A stretch of 64,000 nucleotides of DNA, from positions 372,001 to 436,000 of the forward strand of contig JAFCMP010000544.1 of NCBI GenBank assembly GCA_017506865.1, read 5' to 3'. Both the position numbers and the translations under genes were made by a program. Below are positions 13,301 to 22,600 of the stretch, in pieces. The notes under the pieces are model-generated. The model did not search any database and was not told where the DNA came from. It saw only the letters and a program-made list of their open reading frames with translations. The stretch's first letter is position 1. Each line of letters opens with the position of its first letter. Origin of the DNA: Tribonema minus (taxonomy: Eukaryota > Sar > Xanthophyceae > Tribonematales > Tribonemataceae).

Positions 13301-16300
13301 AAGCTTGTGGTGATGATGTCTTTTCAAAAGTATGGGGCCTTGGGATTCTTGACCTCTTTGTAGTGATGTTCGGGGTGGTGGCCATGATGGCAGGAGGCGT
13401 GCGCAAGGCATTTGCGTTGCAAAATTTTTGCACTGCGCCAGCGCGCACTTTCAATTCGAATTATAGGAACTATTGTTTGGGCAATGTGCCCTGATACACG
13501 GCTATCGTTGCATGGTGGTGCGTATGCGCGCGGCGTGCGTGCTTCGAGGTCTGCAGCAGTTGAAGTGGTAGTTGAAGTATACAACAGGTCCGTCTGCGGC
13601 ACACGCGCTACGGCCTCGCGCATGCCAAGCACAGCTCAATTGACCTTTGTGTCCTGGCAGCTTTGTACACCTCGGCCCGCGGCTTGGGCCCTCAGGCGAA
13701 TCCCAGTCCTAACTCTCATGACGCCACACGCACTGAGTGCAGCTCAAACTCTCGGGCGAACGCAACTTGATGCAGCGTGGTGCGCCAGCCCTAACCCTAA
13801 CCCTCATAACGCACCGCGCTCCTTGAAGTCTGCAGCGAATGCAACGTCAACACATGTAGCACGGCGGTACGCCCGTCCCTTGCGCTGCCTGTGAGGTCAC
13901 AGCATCTTGAGTGGTGGCATATCTCTACGCTGGAGGAGGGCCCTGCTTCACTTGCTTCAGCCACACAGATTCTCTAACTTGCATCTCAGCGCCTGCCGTT
14001 CTCGCTCCACCAAAGTTGTGAGCAGCGACGGGCGCCGCCTCACGTCAGCCATTCGGGGTATGCGCGCACAGGCCTCTCACGCGTCACCTTCTGCAACGCT
14101 GCCCACTCATTCTAACTTCGCCGTCAACTTGACCTTTTCGCATCGCATCCTGCAGCGCCACACACACACAGCGCGCCTCGTGCCGGCGGGTCGCGCGCTG
14201 ATCCTCCTACTTCAACTTCAACTTCAAATCCCCCTCCCCCTCCCACAGGGCGTCAGCGTTGATGAGCGCTGCCTCACGGCGGCCATCTGGGCGTGCGCAC
14301 AGGCCTCTCACACAACACCTTCTGAACATATCCTAACGTCAACTTGAACTTCAACTCCACTTCACCCCAGGGACGTCAGCATCGATGAGCGCTGCCTCCT
14401 TGTCGGCCATCTACGCATGCGCGCAGGCCACTCACATAAACACCTTCTGCAAACATCTTCTAACTTCACCCTCACCTTCACCTTCACCTGCCCTTCCCCC
14501 AGGGCGTCAGCATCGACAAGCGCTGCCTCACGGCGGCCATGAGGGCGTGCGCGCAGGCCTCTCACACCACACACCTTCCGCAAACATCTGCTAACTTCAA
14601 CTTGAACCTCACCTTCTGCTCACATTATTGTTTTTAAAAAACACGAAGGTTCACACGCCGCACGCATCTCCTCTCACTTCACCCTGAACTTCACCTCCGC
14701 AGGGCGTCAGCATCGACGAGCGCTGCCTCAGGGCGGCCGTGCGGGCGTGCGCGCAGGCGGGCGCGTGGCAGGCCGCGACGCACCTCCTGTACGGCATGCT
14801 GCGCGATGGCCCCGAGCCCTCCGTGCTGGCGTTTTACGCCGCCGTCACGGCGTGCGTCAACGGAGGCGAGGTGAGTGTTCCCAAGGAGGTCCTGTAGAAA
14901 ACGGGACGGACGGCACAGCGTGAATGGTGCTCATTTGGTGGCATGCCGCGCAATGGCCCGGCGGCTTCCGTGCGAGCGTTCCACGCCGCCGTGAAGGCGT
15001 GCGTCAACGGGTGTGAGGTGCGTGCCGCGCCGCGACGCGCGATGGGGTGACAACGGCAGTATGACTGCGGCTCGAGCGCAGGGCCGTAGCGGCGTGCGCA
15101 GCGCGCCGCGTGCGAAGGGGGGGAGGGGGAGGGCGGGGGCGTCATGGCGCTCGTGTTCCTCGGCAGATTCCGGAACGGCGCGCGAGAGCGGCAGTGACGG
15201 CGGCAGCGACTGCGGCTCGGGCGCACGGCCACATTGGCATTGCCACTCGGGGCACATGCCATTGGGGGCGCGCGGGGGGGGGGGGGGGGGGGGGTCACGG
15301 CACTAGTGTTCCTAGGGAGGTTCAAAAGCGTGACAAAAGTCATGGCGCGAATGGTAGTCGTTCAATGCAGCAGCCGCGCCGCTGTCAAGGGCGCGCGATA
15401 CAGGGGTGGGGCGCTGACAGGTATACACGACGTGCATATCAACAAGGGGGTTCTGGAACAAGAGGGGTGTCACAGCAGCGCAAATGGAAAATCTGTATAG
15501 AGTCTAACAATGACGGTGTGGAGCAGGGCCGAGCGCATGCCATATGCCTGTTTTGCAGAAGCGTGTCCGGCGCTATCATGGCCGCAGCCTCCGACTGCAT
15601 TGCGCAAGTCACTGCTGTGCTGTTGCAGAAGCCGGAGGCAGCGTGATCGCGTCGCACGCCAACGCTGCTGGACTGAACGGGCAGCCCCTGCCTCCGAAAC
15701 GCCTCAGTAAGAGGCGCCTCAGATTACCGACGAAAAAAGCAGAAAGTGCCAAGAAGCGCGTGACATCATGGGGCAAGAAGCGCTCGACAACGAGAAGTGC
15801 GTGACATCGTTAAGCAAGAAGTGCGCGACATCATGTGGGCGAATGCGCTCGTGACAGCGGGCGCCACTGACGCGCGCCCTTCCGTTCTCCGCGCGCCGCC
15901 GCAGTTGGGCGCCGCCATCGTGCTCCTGCGCAAGATGGCCGATTCGAAGCGGGGGCTCGTGCTGCACCTCAGACCCTCCAGGTGAAGTCACACTCACTTG
16001 CAGTGCACTTTCTGCATCACTTGGCCTTTGAGCTCAAAGTGCTGCTTGCGGGGCCAGAGTTGACGCCACACGCACTTGCCGTGCACTTCGCGTTACTTGG
16101 CCTTAAACCTTAAAGTGCTGTGTGCAGGGGTATAGTTGCCATATAGCTGGTCCCAAAGTGCGCCGGCGACCCGTGTCTCTGCGAACATGAAGCGCAAACT
16201 GCTCTGGTGGGCTTGCTTACGCGCTGTCTCTGGTCTCTGTGTGCGTGTTGAGGTTAGAGTCGAAAAGTTAGATGGCACTGCAGGCGAGATGCCTGCGCGT

Positions 16301-18050
16301 TCAGACCATGCACCCCGCACTCATTTGGAGCGTGGAGCGTTGTTTGCGGGTGGGCGGCGCGCACAGAGCAGCGCGCCATCTGACACGATGTTTCTCAGCA
16401 AGAGCGTGTGGCAAGCCTGTACGAAGCGACTGCAGCAGCTCGCATCGCCTGCACTGCTGGTCATCATATATGCGCTGTGCTGCTGCTGCGTCTCATGGTT
16501 AAGCGTCCGTCCAGTGACGTCATCCTCTCCCAAAACTGCAATCTCTGGGGAGCTCCAGCTGTTCCCCGTCTTCCATCCACAAGGCTGTAACAGGTGTAAC
16601 CGCTGCGTTTGTGTTGCTTGATGTTTTGCAGGTTCGTGCTGCGTGCGCTCTGCGACGCGGGCCTCATACGCGAGGCTGCAGACGTGCTTGGCGAGGGGTG
16701 AGTCGTGCACTTGAACTATGTACTTGAAGTTCAGGTGGCAGTGACGCGGCCATTTGCTCTCTCCCCAAAGATTCCATTATGTACTGCGTCGTTCAAATCA
16801 TCGCGCCCTCCAGTATCATACTCTCAGGTATGCCTTTTTGCGCCATGAGCTTGAGGCACGTAAAAGCGCTTCCCAATGATGACTCGGAGGAACAGTACGC
16901 TGCCCAGAGCGCAGGGTGCGCAAGCAGCACGCTGAGTTTTGGCGGCAGCCGCCGCAGCTAACCTCATACAGGACGATGTTTGCCGAAAGGTACGGCGCCG
17001 GCACCAACTTGCGGCACCGCAACTTGCAGTGTTATATGTACATTCTGATTTACGGCATACATAAACTACGGCGTACAACAATACTTGACGATTTGAGATT
17101 GCAACACCCCTGTTCACGCATGGCTAGCACAGTGCTCAGCATGCGGCCAATCACACGACACACTCGATGCCCGCGCATTTGATACTCTGCCGATGGTGGC
17201 ACGCTCGTATCTAAATGGCTCCGCAGTGGCGTGATAATCTCAACATCGCTGAATGCCACCCATCCAGCCCTAACCCTAACCCTAACCCAGCCCATTGCGC
17301 GCAGCTCAGACGCTGCAAGCCTGAATGCTAAGAAAGACCCAGGCTGAAAGATTTGATTCATGAGGTACTTGTGTTGATTGCTGTTTTATCTCATTGAATT
17401 CAGAACCTATAAAACGTTCAACCGTTTGGTAGTAAGTTTGACAACATGTCCATCAACTATGAATCTTGTAGAAGTATGCAAAGACTACCCTAGACTAGTC
17501 CTATCTGTATGAAAATGACGCCACCGCTGCCGCTGCTGCTGCCGCCGCCGCGCGCAGTCTCCTGCCTTCGCTGGAACACACAGACTACGGCATGGTGGCG
17601 CAGGCGCTGCGCGACATGGGCGACGTCGACGCAGCGCGCAATATTGCGCGACTCGCTCGCTCGCGACTGGGCTCGGCAGCTGCCGCCGCCGCCGCAGCTG
17701 ATGCCGCCGATGCGGAAGACGAAGCGCGACGATACGACGGCGGCGCTGCGAGGGGCAGCAGCGCCGGCCGCGGCAGCAGCGGCGGCGCGCGCGGCGGCGG
17801 CAGGCGCGACGGCAGGGGCGGGCACGCGCAGCGCAGCGCTGGCGTCGTTGGCGATGGTTCCGCTGATGGGGATGCTGAAGAGGCAGAGGCGCATGAGCTA
17901 GGGGAAGATGAGAGCAGCGGCACTGACGCGGATGAGAGTGATGGCGGTAGGCGTAGCAGGGGGCGCGGGCGGCGGCAGGGCAGGGAGCGCAGGCCCGGGC
18001 GCCACGCGCGACGGCGCTCCGGCAGCGATGATGAGCAGGACTCGGACTAG
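861..18050 (+). CDS. Pentatricopeptide repeat (PPR) protein, 13 exons, 5' end uncertain
   Basis: Large PPR gene assembled by eye from GT-AG splice sites. Exons: 861-2491, 3264-3591, 5089-5303, 7043-7200, 8412-8620, 11514-11642, 12473-12654, 13039-13159, 14703-14870, 15905-15981, 16632-16697, 16972-16989, 17558-18050. The lengths sum to 3795 nt, exactly 1265 codons including TAG, and every junction keeps phase. PPR helix pairs recur through the protein, for example [19 protein letters not shown] in exon 7 and [19 protein letters not shown] in exon 8. The N-terminal third holds Gly, Ser and Ala runs; the C-terminal tail is rich in Gly, Arg and Asp. PPR proteins usually bind organellar RNA for processing, stability or translation; the target here is unknown. 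In-frame ATG 885 is a possible start, but PPR-like codons precede it, so upstream exons are likely. A duplicated exon at 12738-12824 could add 29 residues. Confidence 0.88.
3264..3591 (+). CDS. PPR gene exon 2
   Basis: Follows a long C-rich polypyrimidine tract and CAG. The first G completes the AA of exon 1 into Lys, so the sequence reads LLK then RMRADSGG. Contains PPR units such as [20 protein letters not shown]. Ends before GTGAGC in phase 0. Confidence 0.9.
3560..3960 (+). repeat. Tandem copies of exon 2 3' end and donor
   Basis: The last 30 nt of exon 2 plus about 150 nt of intron recur: the first copy is the real exon end from about 3560, the second starts near 3731 and keeps CTGGAGGCGGCG before GTGAGC, and a third, decayed copy runs from about 3845 to 3960. 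Confidence 0.8.
4259..4362 (+). repeat. CT microsatellite and C-rich tract
   Basis: About 60 nt of uninterrupted TC dinucleotides followed by CT- and C-rich sequence, inside PPR intron 2. Confidence 0.95.
4434..4826. mobile_element. Foldback or MITE-like inverted repeat in PPR intron 2
   Basis: Arms of about 125 nt (4434-4563 and 4699-4826) are inverted copies of each other, both carrying TGTGCTGTGTTTGAA, AGAGAATCT and GTGTGTTGTGGA segments. The centre is about 135 nt. No protein is encoded. I could not fix a target duplication. Confidence 0.75.
5089..5303 (+). CDS. PPR gene exon 3
   Basis: Starts after GCGCAG in phase 0 (RRIEDEGG) and includes the PPR helices [20 protein letters not shown] and [13 protein letters not shown]. 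Ends with GG before GTGAGTG in phase 2. A TTAGGG-like array starts within about 20 nt of the donor. Confidence 0.9.
5311..5494 (+). repeat. TTAGGG-like array in PPR intron 3
   Basis: Degenerate and perfect TTAGGG units mixed with TCAGGG and GGGTC variants, starting just after the exon 3 donor. Confidence 0.9.
6689..6729 (+). repeat. Partial copy 1 of exon 4 acceptor and 5' end
   Basis: Repeats TGTGCGCGCAG and the codons for EREKAMEL with two changes, then diverges into repeat sequence. A usable AG acceptor is retained. Confidence 0.8.
6873..6917 (+). repeat. Partial copy 2 of exon 4 acceptor and 5' end
   Basis: Repeats the acceptor and about 40 nt of exon 4, ending after SDAMPRL-equivalent codons. 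Confidence 0.8.
7043..7200 (+). CDS. PPR gene exon 4
   Basis: Acceptor GTGCGCGCAG, phase 2 in; reads [17 protein letters not shown] and then [20 protein letters not shown]. Ends G before GTGAGC in phase 1. Two partial copies of its 5' end, each with its own acceptor, lie upstream in the intron. Confidence 0.9.
7614..7691 (+). repeat. TTAGGG array in PPR intron 4
   Basis: About 12 TTAGGG or TTTAGGG-type units, the cleanest telomere-like block on this strand. Confidence 0.95.
7795..7930 (+). repeat. Dispersed repeat copy A
   Basis: Shares blocks such as TGACTCGTGGCCAA, TGGTGGAAGGCATT-like and TAGAGCT..TC.TTT with 32785-32925. Probably an old transposon fragment. Confidence 0.6.
8412..8620 (+). 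CDS. PPR gene exon 5
   Basis: Preceded by C-rich tracts and TGCGCAG. Phase 1 in and phase 0 out; reads [19 protein letters not shown] and ends [13 protein letters not shown] before GTGACG. The donor-side tail is repeated four more times downstream. Confidence 0.85.
8558..9172 (+). repeat. Five copies of exon 5 tail interleaved with TTAGGG arrays
   Basis: The [13 protein letters not shown]-type coding block recurs at 8558-8640 (real exon end), 8683-8750, 8846-8935, 8967-9046 and 9084-9172. Between the copies are TTAGGG-like arrays at 8648-8680, 8751-8843, 8936-8968 and 9056-9088. Confidence 0.9.
9173..11513. other. Rest of PPR intron 5
   Basis: About 2.3 kb with no exon or transposon that I can support; short open frames show no recognisable domain. 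Confidence 0.6.
11514..11642 (+). CDS. PPR gene exon 6 (short)
   Basis: A 129 nt, 43-codon exon flanked by CACACAG and GTGACG, phase 0 on both sides. Reads [20 protein letters not shown] and then an acidic stretch ending FSNSEE. It is stop-free, keeps the frame between exons 5 and 7, and has no in-frame methionine at its start, so it is easy to miss. Confidence 0.75.
11905..11942 (-). repeat. Interstitial telomere-like repeat (CCCTAA orientation)
   Basis: Five to six CCCTAA units in PPR intron 6, opposite in orientation to most arrays further left. Confidence 0.95.
12473..12654 (+). CDS. PPR gene exon 7
   Basis: Begins ATGATCCTCCAC after CAACAG in phase 0 and carries two PPR units ([20 protein letters not shown] and [19 protein letters not shown]). 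Ends GG before GTGCGT in phase 2. The second unit is duplicated just downstream. Confidence 0.88.
12738..12824 (+). CDS. Candidate alternative or cassette exon (duplicate of exon 7 tail)
   Basis: An 87 nt block flanked by CTCAG and GTGCGT, near-identical to the second half of exon 7. It is phase 2 on both sides, so inclusion after exon 7 keeps the frame and adds one 29-residue PPR unit ([20 protein letters not shown]). Whether it is spliced in is not visible from sequence. Confidence 0.55.
13039..13159 (+). CDS. PPR gene exon 8
   Basis: Phase 2 in (A completes the codon, then DPKHWG) and phase 0 out before GTGGGG. Reads a typical PPR unit, [20 protein letters not shown]. It joins in frame to both exon 7 and the cassette exon. 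TTAGGG units start about 20 nt into the following intron. Confidence 0.9.
13178..13213 (+). repeat. TTAGGG-like units after exon 8
   Basis: Four TTAGGG-like units beginning about 18 nt after the exon 8 donor. Confidence 0.9.
13786..13806 (-). repeat. Short CCCTAA block
   Basis: Two to three CCCTAA units in PPR intron 8. Confidence 0.85.
14013..14563 (+). repeat. Four partial copies of exon 9 acceptor and 5' half
   Basis: Copies at about 14013-14080, 14244-14310, 14368-14434 and 14499-14563 repeat the [16 protein letters not shown] coding block; the last three keep a CAG acceptor. All diverge after the segment coding ACAQAS. The third has an extra base near its start that breaks the frame. 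Confidence 0.85.
14703..14870 (+). CDS. PPR gene exon 9
   Basis: Phase 0 on both sides, CCGCAG acceptor and GTGAGTG donor. Reads [20 protein letters not shown], then [10 protein letters not shown] and [14 protein letters not shown]. Partial copies of its 5' half lie upstream and a copy of its 3' half lies downstream. Confidence 0.9.
14934..15020 (+). repeat. Partial copy of exon 9 3' half and donor
   Basis: Repeats the segment coding GM.R.GP..SV.AF.AAV.ACVNG followed by GTGCGT, downstream of the real exon 9. Confidence 0.85.
15273..15294 (+). repeat. G homopolymer
   Basis: A run of more than 20 G in PPR intron 9, within a duplicated block (15060-15175 resembles 15190-15330). Confidence 0.95.
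15905..15981 (+). CDS. PPR gene exon 10
   Basis: CCGCAG acceptor, phase 0 in; reads [18 protein letters not shown] and ends AG before GTGAAG in phase 2. It completes the PPR helix begun by CVNGGE at the end of exon 9. Confidence 0.85.
16632..16697 (+). CDS. PPR gene exon 11
   Basis: A 66 nt exon after TTTTGCAG. The first G completes an Arg codon, followed by [20 protein letters not shown], one PPR helix pair. Ends GG before GTGAGT in phase 2. Confidence 0.85.
16972..16989 (+). CDS. PPR gene exon 12 (18 nt microexon)
   Basis: A six-codon-equivalent microexon between CATACAG and GTACGG, phase 2 in and out, reading TMFAE plus split codons. It is needed only if its splice sites are used; exon 11 can also join exon 13 directly because both are phase 2. 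Confidence 0.55.
17266..17290 (-). repeat. Short CCCTAA block
   Basis: Three CCCTAA units in PPR intron 12. Confidence 0.9.
17558..18050 (+). CDS. PPR gene exon 13 (C-terminus)
   Basis: Acceptor GCGCGCAG; reads [20 protein letters not shown], a last PPR unit ([18 protein letters not shown]), an Ala run, a Gly/Arg-rich segment with RGG-like spacing, and an acidic tail ending DDEQDSD before TAG at 18048-18050. RGG-type tails are common in RNA-binding proteins. Confidence 0.85.
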
Positions 18051-19489
18051 GAGTATGTATGGAGTAATCAAAGTTCAAGTGTTTACAGCGTTGCTCGCCG
18101 AGGTGTTGGTGTGCACGGCGCATTCACATTTTGTCCTCTCTGTCGCACCATCGCTAGTGCCGTCTATATTGTCACGATGGATTGCACTGCCAGCAAGCTT
18201 GCCACATGCTTCGCTGATGACTTCACCAGGCACTTGCAGTCATGGAGCAGCCCTCCATGACCCCATGGTGACCGCAATCTGGTTGACTCTACTAGCATAT
18301 GGTGCACCCCCCCCCCTTCCTGCCATCAAGAGGTACTGCAGACGCACGGCGCTCGCCAAACATCACATCTGCACTAGCAGCGTTGACGCACGTGACACGT
18401 GAAATGCCCCATGCTGGAACAGTAGCGTGTCCTTGCACCAGCGCGTTCCGCGCAACAACTAGAAGCGTCCAAGACCTTTGCAGGGGGGCATGACTGTCGG
18501 CAGCAGCCATCGGCGGCAGCAGCTCTGTTTCTGCTATATGCAGGCACGGTTTAGTACTCTGAAACAGCGCTATGACTATCGCGTGAGGAACGCTCACTGT
18601 GCGCTTCTTTCACTGGGCGCATGTTGTTGCATTGCGTACTAATTGAGGAGGCATGACGTGCCAATTGATGCAATGATGTCTGTGTTTGCAGATACACAGA
18701 GCGCAACAATGAATGCCACCTGAACATTGTCATGTCCAAAATGCGAAAACATTCCATGTCACCGCCTTGGCATCACCACAGCAGCTGCACTTTTAGCACG
18801 AGTCTTGCACAAGCATGGGGGCACGTGGCACAGCAATCACCACAATGGCGACAAAGGAGACCGTGCACGCATGCATGTGCCCTGAGTCATTACTGTCCAC
18901 CCCTGCCACATTTACTCAAGTGACACACAAGAGAAGCCCAGTGCCACCTTTGCTCAAGTAGTATGGGCACCGCCGTGAGCGCCCTGGCGTAAAGATATCC
19001 GTTGGGGTTCCAGTCCAATGGCTGATCGGCGTCGCTATGGCGTGTGATGAAGGCCAGTGGCCAACTCTGCGGCGCCATACAGTTCAACTTCAACTTCAAC
19101 TCCACGTCGGCCTGCTCTGAGCGTCGCTGCTGTGCGCCGCCGCTGCGCGTGATGCGAGGCGCGCAGCAAGCGCGGCGGCGTTCTTCTTGCAGCGGCAGCA
19201 GCAGCAGCTGGAGCACCAAGAGCTTTTCTCAAATCTTCATGCAACCCGGGACGGCGCCACGGGCAGAGACTCCGGGAGGGCGGCCTACAGCTCCAATGTC
19301 AATCTGCTGCCCAATTCTCCCCCCCCCCCTCTCATGGTGCGCTGTGGCAACAATCATGTATTGACTGTTCCAACGGCTCCTAGGTCGACGCGGGTGCGAA
19401 GCAGAGCACGCAGAGCAATGCCTAAAGGGTATGTTGAGCACGGTTGAAGCGGCTCGGGAGGTGTGGTCAAGGGCACCTCTTGCGTCGCC
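18051..19489. other. Convergent spacer between PPR and DHHC genes
   Basis: Contains the presumed 3' UTRs. A tandem CAACTT block lies near 19084-19106. Extra DHHC C-terminal exons may lie here, because the DHHC stop overlaps a donor-like site, but I could not identify one. Confidence 0.5.
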
Positions 19490-19603
19490 TCACAACATGG
19501 CCAGGAACGGCGGCACGAGAAGGCAGGCTGCCATGAACGGCACCATGGTCGCAAGCGCCACCAGGAAGGCGTAGAAGGACCAGAGGGTCTTCTTGGCCAC
19601 GCA
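19490..19603 (-). CDS. DHHC gene exon 5: post-finger helix
   Basis: Acceptor CCTCAG; reads CVAKKTLWSFYAFLVALAT, then MVPFMAACLLVPPFLAML and TGA. Cys follows the split WMSK, completing the finger. Only one hydrophobic span follows the catalytic site where the family normally has two. Confidence 0.85.
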   Translation of the reverse strand, partial: CVAKKTLWSFYAFLVALATMVPFMAACLLVPPFLAML

Positions 19604-22600
19604 CTGAGGGGCACGAGGAGTTGCAGCACACACAGACATGCGCGCAGAAGCGGCGGATCAGTGATAGTTACTAATAGGCTGGTACATGAAGCGCAAATGC
19701 TCATCATGTATGTGTGATAGTTGCCAGAAGGCTGGTACATGAAGCGCGAATGCTCATGACATACAGGAGTTCTGCAGAAGGCGTGCAGGGGCGGCAGGGG
19801 GTGCGCCGATGCGATGAACTCTGCTGACCTTGTGAGTGCGCAGAGCGGGTATGGCATGCAGTAAGGTGGCTTGTTGGCCGACATTCTCATTGCCAGAATC
19901 ACAGCCCCAATGGCGTGTTGGCGCCTTGAGCAAGCACCACAAGGCAGGCACACGGGCCAATGTCAAGGTGTCACAGGCAACGCGCGGCGCGCTCGCGTTG
20001 CATGCGCATGCAGCCTGCAGAAGCTCACGCAGTGCACGCCGTTCTGGCAGCGCTGTCGGAAGCGCAATCAACGTCCGCAACGCGCATCGGCGTGTCCGCG
20101 TCTGAAGCCCCCCACCCCCTGTCCCCCCCCCCGTCCCCAAGCACACACACTACCATGCAACGCCCGCTGCACGACGCAGCGGGACCGCCGCTGCAGTCGT
20201 GCGCATGCAACACGCATGGAGGTCACGTTGCTGACACCCTACAATCTCAACGCGCGCGCGCGCACGCGCAGCTGCTGCCGCCGTCGCTGCTGCCGGCGCT
20301 GCCGCCGCGTCAGCGCTCACCTTGGACATCCACGGGCAGTGGTGGTCCATGTCGTTGTAGCACACGCCGCACGCGCCGCAGTGCACCGCCGCCGCGCCGC
20401 GCAGCACGCCGCACTGCCCGCACACCGTGAGCCCCCCCCCCACCGCCCCCCCCCCTTCGCTCGACGGCGGCGACGGCACTGTCGCGGGCGCCGCGCCCAG
20501 CAGCTGCGCCACCGGCGACGGCGGCAGCGGCGGCGCCGCGGCGGCAGTGCCAGGCGCGCGCTGCCCCGCCGCCGCGCCCCCGTCGGCGGCGCCGCCGGGC
20601 AGCAGCGGCGGCGGCGGCGGCGGCGCATCTGAGCGCTGCTGCTGCGCCCCGTCCTCCTCCCCGTCCACATCGCTCAGCAGCAGCAGCGGCTCCGCCGAGC
20701 GTCGCCGCCGCTCCCCTGCCTCCGCGTCCCCGTTGCTCACCGTCGCTGCGCGCGCGGCCGCCGCAACTCCGCCGGCTTGGCCGCCGTCACGGGGGTCACC
20801 AGCTTCACTGTCCGGCCGTAGACCGCCCGGCCCTAGCGAGGGGCTTAAGGGGTGCGCGGCGCGTTTCGCCAGCGCCGCGCCCGCCGCTGTTGACGTTGCT
20901 GGCGCCTGCGCCATCACTGGAGTATGTGTCGGGTACGGCAGCTGCGGCTTGACTGCGAAAGGGGCGCCGTTTGCCGCTGCCGCTGAGGGGGGCGCAGCTC
21001 CTGCGGGCGTGTTGAGCGGTGCTGCCGCAGTGGGCCCGCAGGCGTGCGCCATGACCGCCATGTGCTGCGCGCTCGGCTGCGCGCAGCGACGGCATTGAGT
21101 GCGGACAGTACAATTCAATATGTGCCAGCAGGGAAAGCGTGGAAGTGCTCAGTAGGGGCATGCGCATTTAACATGACGTGGTGCGAAGTAGGGCTTCCGC
21201 CCCTCACGCGAAAGCAAGTAAAGTGCAATGCCGCTACATATAGTGAACCCTCGAGTGGCGCTCTTTGAGGATACTCTGCTGCGCAGAGGACGGGGTCAAG
21301 TGCAGACGGCACGGAGCTCTGCGTGGTACGCTCGCGAGAGGTGCTTGTTGCCATCAAAAACGTGGTGCGCATGCAACGGCAGCTGCGGCGGCGGCGGCGC
21401 GTGTCGAGCTCCTGCTGCGGCGGGTGCGGCGCCACGGCCGCCGCATGGCGCATGCGAGCGCGGCTTTGTGATGCAAGTACGGTCAGCGCAGGCAGCTGCA
21501 TTGTGTAACGCAATCAGACGCAGCGCTTCTGCCGTGTCGCACGCATGACAGGCTCGAGACAGCCCGGCGGTTTCAACGGCATTGACCACCTCCTCATGTC
21601 GATAAAAGCTTCTGAATGAAGCAGCGCTCAACATGCTCCGCGCCTCTTCAACCTCTGTATTCAACGATACTTCTTCTGTACCATGCTACCGCCATATACG
21701 CAGCCCAGACATGGACAAGTACGGTTCGCCAGCAAATCCCCATGCCAACACCACCACCCAAATGCCTCTCAGCAGCCAAGAGAACTATCGATGATGCACA
21801 AGCCACACAGTGCAAGCGGTGCCAGCAGCCTCACCGGTAAAGCGGCGTCATTGCCGCCCCGTAAGCGCCATTCCTCGAGCTCCCGCGCCTGCTGCTGCGT
21901 ATACGTACCGTATACTATCCCCGGGTCCCCGCACGCAGTCGCTGAGAGAAAGAACAGAACAACTCCGAGCTGCACCATCACCACGGTGGTGGCAATGGGG
22001 TGGTCTGTATTGGACCTGTTCGAGGGGGGGGGGGGAAGCGCAGCAGCGCATGAGAGAGGGGTGCATGGGGGTCCGGGCGGGAGCTCAGTCAGAGCCCCAC
22101 GCGCTGACGGGCACTATGAGCGCTGCCTGACGGTAACAAACCAGTGGGTCTTGGTTTGGCGCGCTGGCTGGCGGTTACAAAGTAACTGCCTGCAGCGCAA
22201 CAAGCATCCCAGTCATGTGCTAGCGCAGCACTGCCGGGGCGGGCTCCCTCGTCAGATGAATCTGTGTCACATTCTCATGACACGACAACTGCCATCATGA
22301 TGCAGTCAATAGCAGCCAGGGCCATCGCTGCGCGAGCTGAGAAGCCTTGATGAGCTCTGTGCACTGTGCCCAACTTCAACTCAAACGTTCACCTTGACTT
22401 GCCAATACTCAGAAAAAGCATATCGACCTGGTACTCAAGCAAGCTATGTCAGATGCATATAGAGCCTAACAACAAACCAGCACAGTGCCACAGAACGCTG
22501 GCCACATTTGCACGCGGTACGCTTCATGGCAGTTTGCACCTGACGCTTTCCAAATGGCGCTGCCACCCAGTGCCATCTACAGCAGTGTTGCGACGACCGT

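Noticed and set aside
20427-21098. Ala/Ser-rich plus-strand frame opposite the DHHC linker
   Set aside because: The minus strand carries the DHHC finger and matching splice sites here.
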